A stretch of 5,032 nt of DNA from an uncultured Victivallaceae bacterium. GTDB lineage: Bacteria; Verrucomicrobiota; Lentisphaeria; Victivallales; Victivallaceae. Shown in pieces: positions 1 through 5,032 of the stretch. The stretch is taken from assembly GCA_934663655.1 (NCBI GenBank), contig CAKUKT010000210.1, positions 1-5,032 of the forward strand. The letters run 5' to 3'. The first letter of the stretch is position 1; each line of letters opens with the position of its first letter. The notes under the pieces were generated by a model. The model saw only the letters and a program-made list of their open reading frames with translations. It did not search any database and was not told the origin of the DNA. The position numbers were made by a program, and so were the translations under genes.

Positions 1-604
1 GCATGGAGATGCGCGGCTTTTTCTCCGGCAGCGGGGAGGAGGTTTTCAATCGTGCGTCGGCGTTGAGTGTGGATTGCAACCTGCTGCTGCTCGATGAACC
101 GTTGAAAAAGGTGGTGGTCTATCTCGATCCCGAGGAATTCAAGAGCACCTGGCTCGGCAACAAATCGGTTTACCGGACGCGGATGGCGATCGCCGACGAC
201 GGCGAGTTGATCATATTGGCGCCGGGATTGCGGGAGTTCGGTGAAGACCGGGAGATCGACCGGTTGATCCGCCGTTACGGTTATAAGGGAACCCCGGCCA
301 CTCTGGAGGCGGTGAAACAGAATCGCGAACTGCGGGACAATCTCGGCGCCGCAGCGCACCTGATCCACGGGTCGAGCGAGGGCAGATTTACCATCACCTA
401 CTGTCCCGGACCGGCGTTGAGCGAAGAAGAGATCCGTTCCGTCGGCTTCAACTACGGCGATCTCGACGCAATGATGCGCAAATATTCCCCGGACAAACTG
501 ATCGACGGCCGCAACATCGTCGACGGTGAGGAGGTGTTTTACATCAGCAACCCGGCGCTCGGTCTCTGGGCGCTCAAGGAAAAATTCCGTCATCAGGAGG
601 AGCA

Positions 605-608
<4 letters not shown>
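1..608 (+). CDS. LarA-like nickel-pincer racemase/epimerase family protein (DUF2088), C-terminal part
   Basis: This is the 3' part of a gene cut by the left edge. The frame is open to base 1 and about 202 residues are visible. The ATG at 3-5 is probably an internal Met, because family members are, from memory, about 420 residues and this matches only their second half. Recognisable family blocks are VVYLDPEEFKSTWLGNK (residues 38-54 from that Met), YRTRMAIADDGELIILAPG (57-75), AAAHLIHGSSEGRFTITYC (116-134) and EEVFYISNPALGLWA (176-190). Family knowledge: LarA enzymes racemise or epimerise 2-hydroxy acids using the nickel-pincer nucleotide made by LarB, LarC and LarE. Substrates of homologues include lactate, malate and sugar acids. 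The N-terminal domain with the catalytic histidines lies outside the window, so activity and substrate cannot be judged; Lys54 is a tentative equivalent of the conserved C-terminal-domain lysine. The protein is probably cytoplasmic. The stop codon overlaps the start of the phosphofructokinase gene (ATGA), which suggests co-translation. The family call is fairly sure; lactate as substrate is not implied. Confidence 0.8.
595..600 (+). promoter_or_regulatory. Ribosome binding site for the phosphofructokinase gene
   Basis: AGGAGG ends 4 bases before the ATG at 605. It lies inside the last codons of the LarA-like gene and supports this start. With the ATGA stop/start overlap at 605-608, it suggests translational coupling of the two genes. 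Confidence 0.8.
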
Positions 609-1888
<1,280 letters not shown>

Positions 1889-1913
1889 GCCGTCGGCAAC
1901 CGTTGCCTTTGAT

Positions 1914-1954
1914 CGGGAACCGCTGTTCTGAGGAACAATGGTTCCTGTTTTTTT
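1914..1954 (+). terminator. Rho-independent terminator of the LarA-like/phosphofructokinase unit
   Basis: GGAACCGCTGTTC (1916-1928) pairs with GAACAATGGTTCC (1933-1945) around a TGAG loop. There are 13 stacked positions with one C-A mismatch and one G-T wobble. A C-G and a G-T pair can extend the base, and a run of seven Ts follows at 1948-1954. It starts about 27 bases after the phosphofructokinase stop. It works only on the plus strand: the minus-strand side has no T run after the stem. Confidence 0.9.
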
Positions 1955-2032
1955 GGGGGGGGGACGAAGGGAACTCTCGTATCCCGGCAGCGGAGCAATC
2001 CGTGCGGCACGGGAGCCGGGGGAGCCACGGGA
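1955..2032. other. Convergent intergenic remainder with G9 run and GC-rich inverted repeats
   Basis: This is the rest of the gap between the two convergent units and no gene is visible in it. It starts with nine Gs (1955-1963) directly after the terminator T run. A small potential hairpin, CGGA-GCAA-TCCG (1991-2002), carries a GNRA-type loop on the plus strand; it competes with CCGTG-CGG-CACGG (2000-2012). GGGAGCC occurs twice, nine bases apart (2011-2017 and 2020-2026). ATCCCG (1981-1986) can pair with CGGGAT (2028-2033), enclosing all of these. The region may act as a structured 3' end for the minus-strand unit, but no U tract supports an intrinsic terminator there. Confidence 0.4.
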
Positions 2033-2857
2033 TCACTTCTCTCTGATCGGAAAAACCGACTCATCAGGAGAGATGATCAAGGTATGCACTTCAGCGATGC
2101 CGCCGAGGGTTTTCAACGCGGCAGCCTCAAAGTGATAATCTCCGGGAAGGCTCCGGGAGGAAAGCTGTTCAAGTTCAGCGGTGGTATAGGAGCGCAGGCG
2201 CGACAAAGCCCCGTCAATAAAAAACATCATCGGCAGTACCGGACAGAGATAGGTGAACGCCAGCCGTTTCCAGGAGAAGGGACGGACCAGCCAGCCCAGC
2301 AGCCACATCAGCAGCGGTGACAGCAGCAACGCCGGAATCTCCAGCAATGGATGGGTTCGGCGGGAATAATCGAAAAAAAGTACGGTACGTCGATGTTCCG
2401 CGGCGGCATGCAGCAATTCGGCAAGTTCCGCTTCCGGGAAGTGGTGAAGCGCCGAAAACATCACGAACACGCCGTCAAACCTCTGCAGCGCTTCCCCGGC
2501 GGGGCAGGTGGCGGAATATCCCGAGATGGCGCCGTCAGAGACTTTTTCTGCTTCATGCCAATTGCGACTCGGGTAGAGGTCGGTCAGCAGCCAGCCGGTG
2601 CCGGAAAGTTCCGGAACCGCGCGCAGATCTTCGAGCATCCGGGCGGAATAGAGACCGCCGCCTGCGCACAGTTCCACGACTTGCGGCGTGGCGGCAGCGG
2701 ATGACACCGTCAGCACCCGGGCAAGCAGTCGCTGCGTTGGACGATACACTCCGGAATAGATGACAAAAAAACTCAGAAAATCGGTCAGGCCGTCCCGGAG
2801 TACTCCGGGACACCATGGCCGTTCGTGAATTTCTCTGCAGTTACAGAACCGGTTCAT
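2033..2857 (-). CDS. Class I SAM-dependent methyltransferase-like protein with hydrophobic C-terminal segments
   Basis: This 274-residue protein appears to be a Rossmann-fold methyltransferase of unknown substrate. The SAM-binding motif I is VVELCAGGGLYSARML (residues 60-75). A motif II-like acidic strand end is LLTDLYP (90-96). A later block, FDGVFVMFSALHHFPEAEL (128-146), resembles the acidic strand-4 region of class I enzymes and is followed by VLFFDYSRR (159-167). An N-terminal block RPWCPGVLRDGLTDFL (13-28) looks conserved in a family of uncharacterised methyltransferases. Two hydrophobic stretches, about 170-191 and 199-217, could be membrane segments or a membrane-binding cap, suggesting a membrane-linked or lipid-like substrate; this is inference. 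The gene starts 5 bases after the glycoside hydrolase stop (TGA-ATGCG-ATG) with no clear Shine-Dalgarno site, so it probably relies on reinitiation. The start is supported because the conserved block begins at residue 13 and no other Met occurs before residue 74. Its link to sugar degradation is unclear; simple cotranscription is possible. Confidence 0.75.
   Translation of the reverse strand: MNRFCNCREIHERPWCPGVLRDGLTDFLSFFVIYSGVYRPTQRLLARVLTVSSAAATPQVVELCAGGGLYSARMLEDLRAVPELSGTGWLLTDLYPSRNWHEAEKVSDGAISGYSATCPAGEALQRFDGVFVMFSALHHFPEAELAELLHAAAEHRRTVLFFDYSRRTHPLLEIPALLLSPLLMWLLGWLVRPFSWKRLAFTYLCPVLPMMFFIDGALSRLRSYTTAELEQLSSRSLPGDYHFEAAALKTLGGIAEVHTLIISPDESVFPIREK
2596..2619. repeat. Imperfect inverted repeat inside the methyltransferase gene
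   Basis: CGGTGCCGGAA (2596-2606) faces TTCCGGAACCG (2609-2619) across AG, giving ten pairs with one mismatch. It encodes residues 80-87 (AVPELSGT) and may simply reflect CCG/CGG/GGA codon use in GC-rich DNA. Confidence 0.5.
2792..2811. repeat. Perfect 20-bp palindrome in the 5' coding region of the methyltransferase gene
   Basis: GTCCCGGAGT is followed at once by its exact reverse complement ACTCCGGGAC. It covers codons 16-22 of the methyltransferase gene (CPGVLRD), about 45 bases inside the start. As RNA it would form an eight-pair stem with a GUAC loop; as DNA it could be a binding site for a dimeric protein. The symmetry is seen directly; any function is inference. Confidence 0.85.
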
Positions 2858-2862
2858 CGCAT

Positions 2863-5010
2863 TCAGCGGTTGTCAACAAAAAGAACGCGAACTTCCATCG
2901 GGACCAGTTCCAGATCCGGGAAGTTGTGGAGCACACCCGAGCCATCCCGGTAGGAGGCCGAGGCGCTCTGACGCGATGTTCCCAGATTGGCGACAAATAT
3001 TGCCGTTCCGCGCGAGGTCCGGCGGCGTGTCGCCATCAGCCAGGAGTTGTCGCAGCTCCAGCGAGGTTCACAGCCGAGCCGTTCAAGCAGCCGCCTCCAG
3101 ATCAGAATGTGTTCATTCATCTCCAGCTGGAAGCCCATCCCGAGCCAGATCAGCTGCCCCCGGCCGACGGTTGTTTCGAAAGCGACACACTGACCGTCAA
3201 CCGTGGTTGTGCCGAGAATTTCCCCACCGGAGGGAGGCGTCGCCGGAAACGAGAGCCGGGATCCGAACAATGGGGAAATCCCGAGTATCGAATAGGTGCG
3301 ATACGAATCCCTGCTGGAGAATTTCGCTCCGTTAACCGCGCCGTTGAGCGCTTCCGAGAGCAGTGCGCAGGGTTCGAAGTTTTCATCCAGCGACGGAATG
3401 CAGGGGGTGAGCAGCACCCGGCCGCCGTCGCGGAGGAACCGTACGAGTTTCTGCTGAAGTTTTTTCTCCATCACACCCGAACAACTGACCACCAGCGGCG
3501 AGGAGAAGTCTCCGGTCCAGCCGTCGTCGTCCGGATCGACGAAATGATCCTGAAGTCCTGCCGCAAAGCTGACGGAGATGAGGCCGCGCGTGAAATCATT
3601 TTTAAGTTCCCCGGTACCGGCACACTCCGGCGTCGGAGCACCGGCACTCCCGTCATTGCGGTTGAGCACATCCCACGGGGCGAGGATCCGGAAATCATAA
3701 TCCGGTTCATCGTCGACGAACTCCGGATGAGCCGCCAGGAATGCACCGACCCGTTTGAGCGCATCGTAAGTGGGACGGGGCCGACCGTCCGCGGCAATCG
3801 GAGCGCCGTAATCATAGACCGCACCGGTCCAGCCGTCTCCGGGAGGATTGGGACCGCCGGTGAAAATATAACCGTTGTGGCCACGCATTCCCATGCCGAT
3901 GTGAAACATCAGTGATGCTTCCAGATCCTCCGGAGAAACCGCCGGCCAGTCGGCAATATTCCCGTACTGAAATTCAAAAACCGACGGAGGATTCCCGAGA
4001 ATGCGCATTATTTCCAGCGAACTGTGGCAATTGGCCATGAATTGCGGGGTGGGGTTGTTCTGGGCCCAGCTCTGACTGAGCATATAATAGTGGTCGCTGC
4101 CGAGCAACAGCTTATCTCCGAAGCGCTGTTTGGCTTTGCGGAACAACGCGTCCATCGCCGGTCCGGCGGAGTTATGGCAGAAGGGCACGGTGATACCGAG
4201 TTTACGTGACCAGTCGGCGAGAGTTTCGAGGTAATCGACCGCGGCGTCAAGGTAGAAATCGTAATAGTCACGGTTCCAGCGGATTTTTTCGATGCCGGAA
4301 GCAGGTTCAAGCGCGGGGGTAAAGTCGGCGAAACTTCCGCAGCTGGTATGGTAGAGTTCGTTGACCCGGGCGACCGAACCATGCCGGGAGGCGAGAAACT
4401 TCGCGTAACGTCCGTCGGCGTTGCCGAACCCCATCGTCTCCGGGTTGAAATCCATATCGCCAAACCAGAAGTGAATACCCATGAGTTCGTTGTCGAGTTG
4501 AAACACCCCCACCGACCCCCCGTTGTCGACCTGATGACGGGCCACCACCGGCAGAATGAAGTCGAAAAAACGACGCGCATATTTCAGAAAAACCGGATGC
4601 TGATAGGAGATTGAAAAATTATTCAACGGTTTCCCATCGCGTCCAACCGCCATGATTTCCGGGTGGTTCGCCAGCAGCCAGTCGGGCAGTCCCCCCGCCA
4701 CCATTTCAGAGTAGACATAGGGGCCGGGCCGGGCAATTACCAGCAGTCCCTCGGCGGCGGCGCATTCGAGAAAGGCCGAGAGGTCGGTGATTCCATCGCC
4801 GCAGTCGACCCGGAACTGCCCTTCGACCGGCTCATGCACCCGCCAGGGAATATAGGTGGCCAGTGCGTTGGCGCCGGATTCACGCAGCAGTTTCATCCGA
4901 CGGCTCCACTCTTCACGCGGAACGCGGAAATAGTGAAATTCCCCGCTGTTGAGATAGCATTTTTGGCCGTCGAGATAATAATTTTTATGATCAAAGGTTA
5001 GTTTATGCAT
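2863..5010 (-). CDS. GH35-like beta-galactosidase family glycoside hydrolase with GH42-like C-terminal features
   Basis: This 715-residue retaining clan GH-A enzyme probably removes terminal beta-galactosyl or similar residues. The N-terminal barrel is GH35-like: SGEFHYFRVPREEW (residues 22-35), TYIPWRVHEP (52-61) and ARPGPYVYSEMVAGGLPDWL (93-112). The likely acid/base is Glu175 in FQLDNE (170-175). The likely nucleophile is Glu346 in VFEFQYGNIADW (344-355). A further GH35 hallmark is VYDYGAPIAADG (398-409). Residues about 500-560 (LVVSCSGVM, then KLVRFLRDGGRVLLTP) resemble the class I amidotransferase-like domain of GH42 enzymes, and about 650-715 looks like a small beta domain. There is no signal peptide, so it should act on imported oligosaccharides in the cytoplasm. 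The start at 5010 precedes the conserved strand LDGQKCYLNSGEFHY; only a weak AAGAA lies upstream. The methyltransferase gene follows after 5 bases. The clan call is firm; substrate and exact family are uncertain. Confidence 0.85.
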   Translation of the reverse strand: MHKLTFDHKNYYLDGQKCYLNSGEFHYFRVPREEWSRRMKLLRESGANALATYIPWRVHEPVEGQFRVDCGDGITDLSAFLECAAAEGLLVIARPGPYVYSEMVAGGLPDWLLANHPEIMAVGRDGKPLNNFSISYQHPVFLKYARRFFDFILPVVARHQVDNGGSVGVFQLDNELMGIHFWFGDMDFNPETMGFGNADGRYAKFLASRHGSVARVNELYHTSCGSFADFTPALEPASGIEKIRWNRDYYDFYLDAAVDYLETLADWSRKLGITVPFCHNSAGPAMDALFRKAKQRFGDKLLLGSDHYYMLSQSWAQNNPTPQFMANCHSSLEIMRILGNPPSVFEFQYGNIADWPAVSPEDLEASLMFHIGMGMRGHNGYIFTGGPNPPGDGWTGAVYDYGAPIAADGRPRPTYDALKRVGAFLAAHPEFVDDEPDYDFRILAPWDVLNRNDGSAGAPTPECAGTGELKNDFTRGLISVSFAAGLQDHFVDPDDDGWTGDFSSPLVVSCSGVMEKKLQQKLVRFLRDGGRVLLTPCIPSLDENFEPCALLSEALNGAVNGAKFSSRDSYRTYSILGISPLFGSRLSFPATPPSGGEILGTTTVDGQCVAFETTVGRGQLIWLGMGFQLEMNEHILIWRRLLERLGCEPRWSCDNSWLMATRRRTSRGTAIFVANLGTSRQSASASYRDGSGVLHNFPDLELVPMEVRVLFVDNR

Positions 5011-5022
5011 ATTTCTTAATTC

Positions 5023-5028
5023 AGTATA
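5023..5028 (-). promoter_or_regulatory. Possible -10 element upstream of the glycoside hydrolase gene
   Basis: Read on the minus strand this is TATACT, five of six matches to TATAAT, ending 12 bases before the ATG. Use of it would give a leader of only about six bases. It overlaps the six-base palindrome GTATAC. The -35 region falls outside the window, and the hydrolase could equally be an internal gene of a longer operon. Confidence 0.2.
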
Positions 5029-5032
5029 CAGG

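Noticed and set aside
3..5. ATG at the left edge as the true start of the LarA-like gene
   Set aside because: The visible protein matches only the second half of the family and the frame is open to the window edge, so the real start lies upstream.
1955..1963. G9 homopolymer as a phase-variation tract
   Set aside because: It lies outside any coding frame and directly after a terminator T run, with no promoter or gene start to modulate. It is also a common place for sequencing length errors.
2317..2763. 148-codon plus-strand frame, plus an overlapping 117-codon one, opposite the methyltransferase gene
   Set aside because: Both are antisense to the SAM-binding motifs, have Arg-rich translations without domains, and lack a convincing ribosome site.
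2860..2862. ATG two bases before the chosen methyltransferase start, on the minus strand, overlapping the hydrolase stop
   Set aside because: Its frame reads ATG-CGA-TGA and stops at the third codon, so it cannot start the methyltransferase.
2815..3915. 366-codon open frame on the plus strand opposite the glycoside hydrolase gene
   Set aside because: It lies wholly antisense to a gene with clear family motifs along that stretch. Its translation is rich in Arg/Pro/Gly with no recognisable domain, as expected from a GC-rich shadow frame.
5023..5030. GTATAC palindrome upstream of the glycoside hydrolase as a regulator operator
   Set aside because: Only six bases are symmetric and the flanking bases break the symmetry. 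The window ends two bases later, so a longer operator cannot be judged.

Overview
The window holds two convergent transcription units in GC-rich bacterial DNA (GC in the high 50s by eye). The mix of genes is a nickel-pincer LarA-type racemase homologue, a pyrophosphate-type phosphofructokinase and a cytoplasmic beta-galactosidase-like glycoside hydrolase. This suggests a fermentative carbohydrate degrader; overall protein similarity, from memory, points to the PVC group (Lentisphaerota/Victivallales or a relative). That taxonomic call is an inference and was not tested.

Left half, plus strand (1-1954): the C-terminal half of a LarA-like (DUF2088) protein runs in from the left edge. It overlaps by four bases (ATGA) with a complete 427-residue phosphofructokinase carrying both PPi-specificity signatures (GGNDS and PKTIDND). 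A strong AGGAGG ribosome site lies inside the end of the first gene. A well-formed intrinsic terminator (13-position stem, UGAG loop, seven Ts) closes the unit 27 bases after the stop. The pair is probably translationally coupled and may link a 2-hydroxy-acid or sugar-acid epimerisation to glycolysis.

Middle (1889-2032): a 144-base convergent intergenic region holds the terminator, a run of nine Gs and GC-rich inverted repeats, with no gene. No U-tract terminator is visible for the minus-strand unit.

Right half, minus strand (5032 to 2033): a complete 715-residue clan GH-A glycoside hydrolase is followed after 5 bases by a 274-residue SAM-dependent methyltransferase-like protein with two hydrophobic C-terminal segments. 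The hydrolase looks like GH35 in its N-terminal barrel and after the nucleophile. Its nucleophile motif, the distance between its catalytic glutamates and its C-terminal amidotransferase-like domain look like GH42. It has no signal peptide, so it should act on imported sugars. The methyltransferase gene contains a perfect 20-bp palindrome near its 5' end.

No RNA gene, mobile element or CRISPR array was seen. The most interesting items are the mosaic GH35/GH42 hydrolase, the LarA/PPi-PFK coupled pair, and the palindrome in the methyltransferase gene.
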